Shown here piece by piece: positions 29,867 through 37,750 of a stretch of 64,000 nt of DNA (the first letter of the stretch is position 1; the number at the start of each line of letters is the position of its first letter). A program made the translations under genes and the position numbers. Origin of the DNA: Eoetvoesiella caeni (lineage in GTDB: Bacteria; Pseudomonadota; Gammaproteobacteria; Burkholderiales; Burkholderiaceae_B); the NCBI RefSeq assembly GCF_003315175.1, contig NZ_QNRQ01000001.1, forward strand, positions 682,001 to 746,000, written 5' to 3'. A model generated the notes under the pieces. The model was not told the origin of the DNA, searched no databases, and saw nothing but the letters and a program-made list of their open reading frames with translations.

Positions 29867-30775
29867 ATGAGCGTTTCTAATGGCAATCCTTCAAAACTGG
29901 AAATCGAAGAGCTAGTGCTTCGGTATGCCCGGGAACAGCCGAATCTTGGCCAGTTTTCTGTGGCCCAAGCCTTGCAGGCACGGGGTATCGACATCTCGGC
30001 CTCGACTGTGCGCAATATCTGGAAGCGCAGCGGCCTGGAAACAAGCTACCTGCGCCTGATGGCCAAGTCCAAGGGCGACAGCCGCAGCGGCAGCCTGAAT
30101 GACGCCGAACGCAGCCTGCTTGAGCGGGAGCGCCGCAACCGTCGGCTCGCAGCCAAAGCCAAGGGCCAGGATGAAAGCGTTACCGAGCTGCGGCGTGACG
30201 AGATCCTGCTGGCAGCAGCAAGGATTTTTGCAAAGAATGGCTATGCCGAAACCTCTTTACGCGAAGTATGCGCGGCGGTAGGCATCCAGCCGGCCTCGCT
30301 CTATTACCACTTCCCCTCCAAGGAAGATCTGTTCGCCACGGTGCACCACCTAGGCATCACCAGCATCAACACTGCGCTGGACGCGACCATGGCCTTGCAC
30401 GAGGATCCCTGGATACGGCTTGAAGAAGCATGCGCCACGGCCTTGAAGTTTCAATTGAATCCCAGCGAATTGGCAACTGTAGTGCGCGTTGATCCAGGCG
30501 TCCGCTTCCCGGCCAAATTACAGCAAAAGGTCGACGCCGACCGCGCCTCCTATGAAAACCGGTTTCGCGACCTGATCGAGACCCTGCCTTTACATGAAAA
30601 GGCGGACAAGACGCTGCTGCGCCTTACTTTGCTGGGTGCCCTGAACTGGACGTGGGTGTGGTACCAAGCCCCCGGAAGGCTGTCTGCCGAAGAGATCGGA
30701 CGCCAGCTCATACGCATTGTGTTCGGCTACGGATTCCAGCGCGCGGCGGGCGGCGAACCGCATCGTGAAAGCTAA
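29867..30775 (+). CDS. TetR-family regulator with an extra N-terminal HTH domain
   Basis: The TetR DNA-binding domain lies at residues 107-155 (ARIFAKNGYAETSLREVCAA and ASLYYHFPSKEDLF), followed by a helical ligand domain. Ahead of it, residues 11-65 form a separate HTH (FSVAQALQARGIDISASTVR) of the kind seen in transposases and Homeodomain-like repressors, joined by a charged linker (ERSLLERERRNRRLAAKAKG). At 302 aa it is about 100 residues longer than usual. It lies upstream of the thioesterase, dehydrogenase and ligase genes and probably represses them in response to an acyl-CoA; that role is inference. Confidence 0.85.
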   Translation: MSVSNGNPSKLEIEELVLRYAREQPNLGQFSVAQALQARGIDISASTVRNIWKRSGLETSYLRLMAKSKGDSRSGSLNDAERSLLERERRNRRLAAKAKGQDESVTELRRDEILLAAARIFAKNGYAETSLREVCAAVGIQPASLYYHFPSKEDLFATVHHLGITSINTALDATMALHEDPWIRLEEACATALKFQLNPSELATVVRVDPGVRFPAKLQQKVDADRASYENRFRDLIETLPLHEKADKTLLRLTLLGALNWTWVWYQAPGRLSAEEIGRQLIRIVFGYGFQRAAGGEPHRES

Positions 30776-31069
30776 ACCGCCTGGCCGTTCAGACGGCGGC
30801 TCGATCGCAGCTTAACCCACTATTTAAGCCGCTGCTCAAAGCCGATCGAAGGCGGACAGCCTGCCGCCGCTGCCCAATAATGACAAAGTACGGATTCAAG
30901 GCCGGTTTCACCACAGCAAAAAATACTTTCTCTAATTCATGTTAGATAAGGTACAATTTGCACCATTCAAGTGCCAGCCAATGACAGACGTCCGGCATAG
31001 GCGGCATTTATCGCCTCGCACGGCCAAGACGTCCGTATAGCGACAAAACAGTTTGAACAGGAAGACCCG
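30776..31069 (+). promoter_or_regulatory. Leader of the acyl-CoA cluster with a candidate promoter
   Basis: This 294-bp gap holds a TACAAT -10-like box at 30952-30957. Just upstream, CTAA-N6-TTAG (30932-30945) could be a weak dyad for the TetR-type protein. No -35 is convincing and no ORF is coding. Confidence 0.35.
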
Positions 31070-31576
31070 ATGCCAGACAACATTACGGAACCAAGCGTTG
31101 CGCCCTTTATCCACAGAAGAACAATACGTTTTGGCGAAACGGACGCGGCCGCCATCGTATACACCGCAAGGTTCTTTGAATATGCGCTCGACGCCATCGA
31201 CGCGTGGTACGTTGAAGTCGTCACCGTAAGCCTGTACAGCCTGAACATGGAACACAACATCAGTTGTCCGTTCGTGCATGCCAGCATCGACTTCAAATCG
31301 GCTTTGCGGCCAGGCGACGAGCTTGCCGTAACGGTTCTGGTTCAAAAGCACGGGCGCTCTTCTTTGTCTTTTCGCGTGCTGGGCGAATGCAGCAACGGCA
31401 TTCTTTCATTCATCGGTACGTTCACGCTTGTTTTCGTGGACGCCGCTGCCTTGCGCTCAATCCCGATACCCGCACAGATTTCCGCACGCATCAAAGAATA
31501 CATGGACCGCTGCCCGGAAAACACGGCCCTCGGGGATCAGTCCCCATGCGCCGAGCATAGTCCATCGGTGCAATAG
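31070..31576 (+). CDS. Hot-dog acyl-CoA thioesterase (4HBT family)
   Basis: Cytoplasmic thioesterase of the 4-hydroxybenzoyl-CoA thioesterase family, which hydrolyses acyl- or aryl-CoA. The catalytic segment RFGETDAAAIVYTARFFEYA places the conserved Asp at residue 25. The hot-dog helix and strands follow; the last 25 residues are a nonconserved tail. AGGAAG lies 7 nt before the ATG. Length 168 aa. It is first in a three-gene cluster with an acyl-CoA dehydrogenase (51 bp on) and a CoA ligase, and may release stalled CoA esters. Confidence 0.85.
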   Translation: MPDNITEPSVAPFIHRRTIRFGETDAAAIVYTARFFEYALDAIDAWYVEVVTVSLYSLNMEHNISCPFVHASIDFKSALRPGDELAVTVLVQKHGRSSLSFRVLGECSNGILSFIGTFTLVFVDAAALRSIPIPAQISARIKEYMDRCPENTALGDQSPCAEHSPSVQ

Positions 31577-31627
31577 GCCAAGCGTCAAGCACACAACAAT
31601 ACTATCGACCTTAAGCGAGCAAGCAAA

Positions 31628-32785
31628 ATGCCAACCTCCAACACATGGGACGCCGAAGTGGTAGCAGGCGTCCAGCGGTTCGTCCGACAAGAAATCATTG
31701 GGCAGGCCCAAGACCTCGAAGCCAGCGACAGCTATCCCGAGCAAATCGTTTCCAAGCTGAAGGAACTTGGCCTGTTCAGCATTGCCGTACCGCAGGAATA
31801 CGGCGGCCTTGAGCTCTCTGTTCCAACCTACGCGAAAATCATGGAAGAGCTTGCGTTCGGCTGGACAACGCTGAACTGCTTCATCAACAGCCATTGTTCA
31901 GCCTCGTCCATCTTGGCCCAGCACGGAACTGAAGCGCAAAAACAAAGCTATCTTCCCCGCATGGCAACCGGAGAACTACGTGTGGCCATCGCACTGACCG
32001 AACCCAGCGCCGGCTCCGACCTGCATTCAATCCGGACAAAAGCCACGCCAACCGGCAACGGCGGCTATATGCTGAACGGCACCAAAATTTTCATTACCAA
32101 TGGAGCGCGCGCCGACGTGGTTCTGGTACTGGCACGAACAGCGCCTGGAAAAGACGGTCTCAGCATCTTCATAGTCGAGAAGGGCCAGCCGGGCTTTACT
32201 GTAGGCGCCAACGCGCAAACCATGGGACACCGGCATATCGATGTCGCCGAACTGATATTCCAGGACGTCGAACTGAAAGCCGGCAACTTGGTCGGCGAAG
32301 TCGAAGGGCAAGGACTGAAGCAAATGCTCGACGCCCTGGAAACAGGCCGGATCGCCATGGCGGCGACCGCTGTCGGCTTGTCGCGCTCGGCCTTGAAGGC
32401 GGCGCGCGAGTATGCCGAACAACGCGTCGCCTTCGGCACGGAAATCGTTCATCATCAAGCAATCCAGATGCTGCTCGCCGACATGGCAACCCAGACCATG
32501 GCCGCACAATCATTGGTCCAGGTGGCCGCCAATACCAAATCAAGCGGGCAGCGATCCGACATGGTGTCGGGCATGGCCAAGCTTTTTGCGGGCGAAACCT
32601 GCGCCAAGGTAACGCTGGACTGCGTCCGCATCCATGGCGGGTCCGGCTTTGTCAAAGGCTTTCCCGCCGAACGCTATTATCGCGAGGCGCCCTACTATAT
32701 CCTGACGGAAGGCACCAACGAAATCCAGAAGCTGACAATTGCAAAACGCATGCTCAAGGGCGATGCCGAAGCGATCGGCCTGTAA
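31628..32785 (+). CDS. Acyl-CoA dehydrogenase
   Basis: FAD-dependent alpha,beta-dehydrogenation of a CoA thioester. The family signatures are ALTEPSAGSDLHSIRTKA and the C-terminal TEGTNEIQKLTIAKRML, whose Glu361 stands at the catalytic-base position. FAD-contact residues are in IFITNGARAD and IHGGSGFVKGFP. Length 385 aa is normal. The substrate is unknown; a small branched or aromatic-acid CoA fits the neighbours. No ETF or hydratase genes lie nearby, so they must be supplied elsewhere. Confidence 0.92.
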   Translation: MPTSNTWDAEVVAGVQRFVRQEIIGQAQDLEASDSYPEQIVSKLKELGLFSIAVPQEYGGLELSVPTYAKIMEELAFGWTTLNCFINSHCSASSILAQHGTEAQKQSYLPRMATGELRVAIALTEPSAGSDLHSIRTKATPTGNGGYMLNGTKIFITNGARADVVLVLARTAPGKDGLSIFIVEKGQPGFTVGANAQTMGHRHIDVAELIFQDVELKAGNLVGEVEGQGLKQMLDALETGRIAMAATAVGLSRSALKAAREYAEQRVAFGTEIVHHQAIQMLLADMATQTMAAQSLVQVAANTKSSGQRSDMVSGMAKLFAGETCAKVTLDCVRIHGGSGFVKGFPAERYYREAPYYILTEGTNEIQKLTIAKRMLKGDAEAIGL

Positions 32786-32800
32786 CGCCAGAGGAACAGC

Positions 32801-34354
32801 ATGATAGATCACCCGCACCCTGCCGACGCTGAACGCCTCAACGCGCTAAGCCTTATCGACCGCCATGCGCACGAGCGACCCGACCAAGCCGCTGTGCTGT
32901 TTGAAGGCCAGAGCCTCACCTACCGCCAGCTCGTGGACCGCTCCATTGCGATAGCCGCGGCCCTCCGGACGCAAGGAGTCGCCGCCGGCAGCCGCGTCGG
33001 CATGATCGCCCGCAATTGCCCGGACTACTATTCGACGTACCTTGGCGTGTTGCGGGCCGGCGGCACATTGTTCCCGATCAATGCCGACCTGAGCCACAAC
33101 GAAATCGCCCATATCGTTGCCAAATCTGCGCCGGCCCTGGTGGTGTGCGACAGCGAGTGCCGGCAGGCCCTGGCCGAAACATTGCTGCAGAACGGGCTGA
33201 AGACGCCATACAGCGAAATAGACGCGCTGCTGCCAGGCAGCGCTGTGCCGGCCTCGAACGATACGCCACGGCAAGAATCGCAAGCGGTTCGCGGCCCCGA
33301 CAGCGTGGCGGTCGTCATCCACACTTCGGGCACTACGGCCTTGCCCAAGGGCGTGGTGGCTACAGACCGGATGGAAGTCTCATCCGCCCTGGCCTTGATT
33401 CACGAATGGCAAATCCGGCCCGGCGATATTTCAGTTTGCGCCCTGCCACTGTCGTATACCTTCGGATTGTTTACAGCGTCGTTTGTTGCCCTGACCGCAG
33501 GCGCAACGGTGTTGCTGTTCAAAAAATTCAATCCGGTGCATGTGCTTGAAGGGATAGAAAAGTTCAAGGCAAGCTATATGGTCGGGGTACCCGCCATGTT
33601 TGCCATGATGCTCGAACACGTCAGGCAAACCAATAAACAATACAACTTGAAGCACGTCAGATTCATGGCGTCGTCGGGCGCCCCAATCGCCACCAGCATC
33701 AAAGAGGACTTCCATCGCCGCCTGAACCTGCCCCTGCTGGAATATTACGCGCTGTCCGAATGCACCCCGATTTTCTCATTCAGCTTCGCCGCAGAAGCGC
33801 TGCCGCCACAAGGCTCGTCCGGCCGCCTCATAGACGGAGCTGAAGTCAAGATCCTCGACGACGAAGGCCAGCACGTGCCTCCCGGCAATACAGGCAAGCT
33901 ATTCGTGCGTTCCGCGCGTCTGATGAGCGGCTATTACCAAGACCCGGAGCGAAACGCGGCAGCATTCACGGACGGATGGTTCAATACCGGCGACCTGGCC
34001 TATAGCGATCCGCAAGGTTTTTTCTATGTGGTCGGCCGCGAACGCGACCAAGTGATCTCGGGCGGGCACAAGATAGCCAGCGCAGAGGTCGAGGGCCAAA
34101 TCCTGAAGCATGAAGCCGTCGCCCAAGCCGCGGTCGTGGGCAGCCCCGACGCCATCCTGGGCGAAATAATAAAAGCAGTTCTGGTGCTTAAACCGGGAAG
34201 CCGCGTCGATCCGGCGGAAATCATCGCCCATTGCGAACAAGGCCTGGCCCGCCACAAGATCCCGCGTATCGTGGAATTTCGCGATGCATTACCAATCAGC
34301 CCTGCCGGAAAAGTACTTAAACGCCAACTGGTGCAGCCTGCGGAGCCAACATAA
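32801..34354 (+). CDS. Acyl-CoA synthetase (class I adenylate-forming ligase)
   Basis: Activates a carboxylic acid to its CoA thioester through an acyl-AMP. The P-loop-like motif is HTSGTTALPKGV, starting at residue 174. The adenine-binding block is YYALSECTPIF, the hinge and A8 region GWFNTGDLAYSDPQGFFYVV, and the catalytic Lys504 is in SPAGKVLKRQL. Length 517 aa is typical. It begins 15 bp after the dehydrogenase stop. The cluster as a whole reads as acid uptake into CoA metabolism under the TetR-type regulator; the acid is not identifiable. Confidence 0.9.
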   Translation: MIDHPHPADAERLNALSLIDRHAHERPDQAAVLFEGQSLTYRQLVDRSIAIAAALRTQGVAAGSRVGMIARNCPDYYSTYLGVLRAGGTLFPINADLSHNEIAHIVAKSAPALVVCDSECRQALAETLLQNGLKTPYSEIDALLPGSAVPASNDTPRQESQAVRGPDSVAVVIHTSGTTALPKGVVATDRMEVSSALALIHEWQIRPGDISVCALPLSYTFGLFTASFVALTAGATVLLFKKFNPVHVLEGIEKFKASYMVGVPAMFAMMLEHVRQTNKQYNLKHVRFMASSGAPIATSIKEDFHRRLNLPLLEYYALSECTPIFSFSFAAEALPPQGSSGRLIDGAEVKILDDEGQHVPPGNTGKLFVRSARLMSGYYQDPERNAAAFTDGWFNTGDLAYSDPQGFFYVVGRERDQVISGGHKIASAEVEGQILKHEAVAQAAVVGSPDAILGEIIKAVLVLKPGSRVDPAEIIAHCEQGLARHKIPRIVEFRDALPISPAGKVLKRQLVQPAEPT

Positions 34355-34373
34355 AGCAACGGCGGCAAGCGCG

Positions 34374-34409
34374 CATAAAAAAACCCGCGATCAGCAGATG
34401 CGCGGGTTT
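34374..34409 (-). terminator. Terminator of the secG/tRNA-Leu unit
   Basis: AAACCCGCG (34381-34389) pairs with CGCGGGTTT (34401-34409) around an 11-nt loop. On the minus strand the stem is followed by a run of Ts, so it ends transcripts running from secG through tRNA-Leu. It may also stop the ligase operon on the plus strand. Confidence 0.75.
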
Positions 34410-34450
34410 GTAATGTAAAGCAGATGCTGCTTTATTTAAGCTTGTTTTTA

Positions 34451-34535
34451 TGGTGCCGACGGCGAGACTCGAACTCGCACAGCTCTCGCCACTACCCCCT
34501 CAAGATAGCGTGTCTACCAATTCCACCACGTCGGC
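34451..34535 (-). tRNA. tRNA-Leu (GAG anticodon)
   Basis: 85-nt tRNA with encoded CCA. The acceptor stem GCCGACG pairs with CGTCGGC, the D-arm is GGTGGAATTGGTAGACAC, the anticodon loop is CTTGAGG in the stem TATC/GGTA context, and there is the long variable arm of a class II tRNA. It closely follows the form of E. coli tRNA-Leu(GAG). It lies downstream of secG on the same strand. Confidence 0.95.
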
Positions 34536-34664
34536 TAATACCATGCAACAAAACTTTTTTGCCGGAACGCTTTGGCCTTGTTAAAAAGGCCGGTCCCTTG
34601 CAAAGAGCGATATTCTAGCATGAATCCGCAACGGGATTTTATCCCGTGCGTTGGTCCATGCTGC

Positions 34665-35204
34665 TTATTTTTCTGCGGGCTTGTCGGCCGGCTTGGCGCC
34701 GTCTGTCTTGGCTGGAGCCGAGGGAACGCTGGCTTTGCTTTCAGCGGCCGGAGCTGCCGGCACGCTGGCCTTGTCGGCCGGCTGCTGGCCCACCGAAGGC
34801 ACCGATCCGGCGGAGTTGGCTGCGGCGCCATTGGCGGCAGGCGCTGCCGGAGCCGGCGTTCCTGGAACTGTCGGTACGGCCGACCCCTGCGGCGCGACCT
34901 TGGCAGGAGCCTCTGGCTGCGACTGGAATCCTTGCATAATGCCGCCATCCAGGATGGAATTGGTGGTGTGATGCGAGGTATATGCCAGGCCTATGGTCGA
35001 CGCAAAAAAGATGACGGCCGCCCACTTGGTCGTACGCGACAGGAAGTTGGCCGCGCCGCTGGCGCCGAACAGGCTGCCCGCCGAACCGCTGCCAAACGAG
35101 GAACCCATGTCGGCGCCTTTGCCCTGCTGAAGCAGGACAAGCACAATGATACTCAGCGACGAAATAACCTGGATCGCCAGAAGAACAGATGTCAACAAAT
35201 GCAT
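34665..35204 (-). CDS. secG: Preprotein translocase subunit SecG
   Basis: Two-helix accessory subunit of the SecYEG channel. Helix 1 (LLAIQVISSLSIIVLVLLQ) is followed by the conserved loop QGKGADMGSSFGSGSAGSLF, then helix 2 (WAAVIFFASTIGLAYTS). After residue about 90 the chain becomes a long Ala/Pro/Lys-rich tail, common in betaproteobacterial SecG. Length 179 aa against 110 in E. coli. It follows tpiA by 16 bp and precedes tRNA-Leu, the arrangement tpiA-secG-tRNA-Leu typical of the group. Confidence 0.95.
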   Translation of the reverse strand: MHLLTSVLLAIQVISSLSIIVLVLLQQGKGADMGSSFGSGSAGSLFGASGAANFLSRTTKWAAVIFFASTIGLAYTSHHTTNSILDGGIMQGFQSQPEAPAKVAPQGSAVPTVPGTPAPAAPAANGAAANSAGSVPSVGQQPADKASVPAAPAAESKASVPSAPAKTDGAKPADKPAEK

Positions 35205-35220
35205 TTGAAAGCTCCGAAGC

Positions 35221-35970
35221 CTATGCGGCCGCTATACGTAAAAACTCTTGGGCCACTAAAGACGCCCCGCCTACCAGGGCGCCGTCGATATCAGCCATGG
35301 CAAACAGACTGGCGGCGTTGGACGCCTTGACACTGCCGCCGTACAACACCCGCACCTGGGACGTGCCCAGCGCAGCCAGCATTGCACGTATGGAGGCATG
35401 TACCTGCTGGGCCTGCTCGGGCGTTGCGGTACGGCCGGTGCCGATGGCCCATACGGGCTCGTAAGCAAGAACCATACGGGCAACAGCCTGCGCGCCCAAA
35501 GCCAGCACAGGAGCCAATTGGCGGGCGATAACCGCGGCCGTCCGCCCTGCTTCCTGTTCGGCCAGCGTCTCGCCCACACAGACTACGGGCGTTAGCCCCG
35601 CGGCCAGCGCAGCGGCGGCTTTATCCGCCACCAACTGGTCGGTTTCGCCATGCAGCGCGCGGCGCTCGGAGTGGCCGACCAATACCCACCGGCATGAAAA
35701 ATCGTTCAGCATGGCGCCGGCAACTTCGCCCGTATAAGCACCTTGCTCGTGCACGCTAAGGTCCTGGGCGCCCCAGGAGACCGCGCTGCCTTGCAAAAGG
35801 CTCTGGACCTGTGCAAGATAGGGAAACGGCGCACAGACCGCAAGTTCGCACGCGCCGGCTTCGCCGGCGCCTGAGCGCAGGTCGGCCAACAATGACGCGT
35901 TGCCGGCCAGAGTGCCGTGCATTTTCCAGTTGCCAATGACAAGACGCTTGCGCGATTCAGAAGTACCCAT
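35221..35970 (-). CDS. tpiA: Triosephosphate isomerase
   Basis: Interconverts dihydroxyacetone phosphate and glyceraldehyde 3-phosphate. Asn14 and Lys16 are in IGNWKMHG, the catalytic His is in VGHSERR, the catalytic Glu is in LAYEPVWAIGTG, and the phosphate loop is LYGGSVKASN. Length 249 aa is normal. First gene of the tpiA-secG unit. Confidence 0.97.
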   Translation of the reverse strand: MGTSESRKRLVIGNWKMHGTLAGNASLLADLRSGAGEAGACELAVCAPFPYLAQVQSLLQGSAVSWGAQDLSVHEQGAYTGEVAGAMLNDFSCRWVLVGHSERRALHGETDQLVADKAAAALAAGLTPVVCVGETLAEQEAGRTAAVIARQLAPVLALGAQAVARMVLAYEPVWAIGTGRTATPEQAQQVHASIRAMLAALGTSQVRVLYGGSVKASNAASLFAMADIDGALVGGASLVAQEFLRIAAA

Positions 35971-36130
35971 CTAACCTTTAGCCTTAACTATTTACCCAAC
36001 CCAAAATTAAAAATCGGGGCAACCGGGCATTGTAGCGTGTTCCGGCCAAAAGCTCCTAATGAAAGGCTAGCGGGCCGCCTCGGCTTTATGCATGAAACGT
36101 TTGCCGAAGCAGCCCAAAGCGAAACACCAA

Positions 36131-37108
36131 CTATAGTGTCAGAACGATTTTCCCGATCTGCTCGCCCGCTTCCATCATGGCGTGCGCATCGCAGGCCTGC
36201 GCCAGGGGAAACGTGGCATGCACGATAGGCTTGATCTTTCCGGCTTCAAGCAGCGGCCAGACATTTTGCTTCAAGGCCCGCGCGATCTGGCCCTTGAACT
36301 CGACCGAACGCGGCCGCAAAGTCGAGCCGGTTACCGTCAGCCGGCGACGCATGAGCTGGCTGAAATCGACCATGCCTTTAGGGCCGCCAAGCAAAGCAAT
36401 AATGACGATACGGCCTTCGTCGGCCAGGCACTGGATGTCGCGATTGATGTAGTCGCCCGCCACCATGTCCAGAACGACATTCACGCCCTTACCGCCGGTA
36501 AGCACCTTGATTTCTTCCACGTAGTCCTTGCTGCGATAGTTGATGCCCTTCAGTGCTCCCAGCTCCTCGACCGCGCGTGCGCGCTCGTCGCTGCCTACCG
36601 TGGCGTAGACCGCATTACCCATGGCGGTAGCCAACTGTACCGCTGTAGTGCCGATGCCGCTTGCACCGCCATGAACCAGCAAGGCTTCGCCCGCGGATAA
36701 ACGGCCGCGCTCGAATACATTGCTCCAGACGGTAAAGTAGGTTTCGGGCAAGCCCGCGGCCTCTATTTCGCTAAGGCCCTTGGGAATAGGCAAACAGTGC
36801 TGCGCCGGCGCAATGCAGTATTCGGCGTAGCCTCCGCCCGCCGTCAGCGCGCATACCTTGTCGCCCACGGCGAAGCCGCCCGCCGCCGCATCGCCGCCAA
36901 CGATTTCACCCGCCACTTCCAGGCCCGGCAAGTCCGAAGCCCCCGGCGGCGGCGGATAGCTTCCGGCACGCTGGAAAACGTCGGGCCGATTGACGCCCGC
37001 GGCCGAAACCTTGATCACGACTTCGCCGGCCTTCGGCTCGGGCATGGGGCGCTCGACCAGTTTCAGTACTTCAGGCCCGCCAGGCTTGGAAATTTCTACC
37101 GCTTTCAT
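36131..37108 (-). CDS. NAD(P)H:quinone oxidoreductase, zinc-free MDR family
   Basis: Medium-chain dehydrogenase/reductase of the quinone oxidoreductase/PIG3 type. The N-terminal GroES-like domain lacks the zinc cysteines. The NADPH loop is LLVHGGASGIGTTAVQLA, and AAGVNRPDVFQRAG is a family block. The ATG at 37108 (MKAVEISKPGGPE) gives 325 aa; a further in-frame ATG at 37147 is unlikely. It is usually found beside tpiA in this bacterial group, transcribed in the same direction. Confidence 0.9.
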   Translation of the reverse strand: MKAVEISKPGGPEVLKLVERPMPEPKAGEVVIKVSAAGVNRPDVFQRAGSYPPPPGASDLPGLEVAGEIVGGDAAAGGFAVGDKVCALTAGGGYAEYCIAPAQHCLPIPKGLSEIEAAGLPETYFTVWSNVFERGRLSAGEALLVHGGASGIGTTAVQLATAMGNAVYATVGSDERARAVEELGALKGINYRSKDYVEEIKVLTGGKGVNVVLDMVAGDYINRDIQCLADEGRIVIIALLGGPKGMVDFSQLMRRRLTVTGSTLRPRSVEFKGQIARALKQNVWPLLEAGKIKPIVHATFPLAQACDAHAMMEAGEQIGKIVLTL

Positions 37109-37439
37109 GCACGACTCCTGTCCGTAATTAGTTATGAATTCTCTCATTAAATCGCTTCGGCCACGGCGCTCCGTAAAAGAGAGCGCACCGAATCCGAAGG
37201 CCTCCGTGGAGGGAGATTCCTGCCGATGAGTCCCTTATTATTACCCACCCTGCCCTGAAAATCCTTTTCACCCCCGCCCGGCGGGCTTGAATTACGCCAT
37301 GCCGCATAAGCCCCAACACGGGAGCAACCTGATAACGCGACGCCAACCGCCATCAAAACAAGCCAGTGCAAAGTGACAAGCGGGTACACATGGGCTACAC
37401 TTTCGACCTTTTCCGGGAGATCGTTTCCCCGAAAACTCA
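37109..37439. other. Intergenic region upstream of the quinone oxidoreductase
   Basis: 331 bp with no convincing gene. It holds the promoters of the oxidoreductase (leftward) and tRNA-Ser (rightward). Reading frames that cross it owe their apparent protein content to the tRNA. Confidence 0.5.
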
Positions 37440-37529
37440 GGAAGCGTGCCAGAGCGGTTGAATGGACTGGTCTTGAAAACCAGCGACGGGGTAACCCGTC
37501 CGTGAGTTCGAATCTCACCGCTTCCGCCA
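37440..37529 (+). tRNA. tRNA-Ser (UGA anticodon)
   Basis: 90-nt class II tRNA with encoded CCA. The acceptor stem GGAAGCG pairs with CGCTTCC. The anticodon arm is CTGGT-CTTGAAA-ACCAG, and the long variable arm GCGACGGGGTAACCCGTC is typical of serine tRNAs. Confidence 0.96.
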
Positions 37530-37750
37530 ATACACCAATACGCCCAATGGTTTGAGTTCTTCCCACTAACGTGGGCCGGCACTCATCAGACACGGCCAAG
37601 ACTCTTCTCCCGCCCCCTGCCCGGCTTCGCGCCATGCTTGGCTACGCCAATCCGTCGCAATTCCACACAAACCACCCGCTTTATCTCCACACAGCCACGC
37701 CGCGCGCATACAATTTGCGATAACTTGCTTACTGAAGGTTGCAAACATAT

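Noticed and set aside
34424-34618. Open frame with WCRRRDSNSHSS across tRNA-Leu(GAG)
   Set aside because: Translation of a leucine tRNA gene; not a protein.
37147-37635. Open frames across tRNA-Ser with the text GSGEIRTHG
   Set aside because: This is the well-known false protein produced by translating a serine tRNA on the opposite strand.
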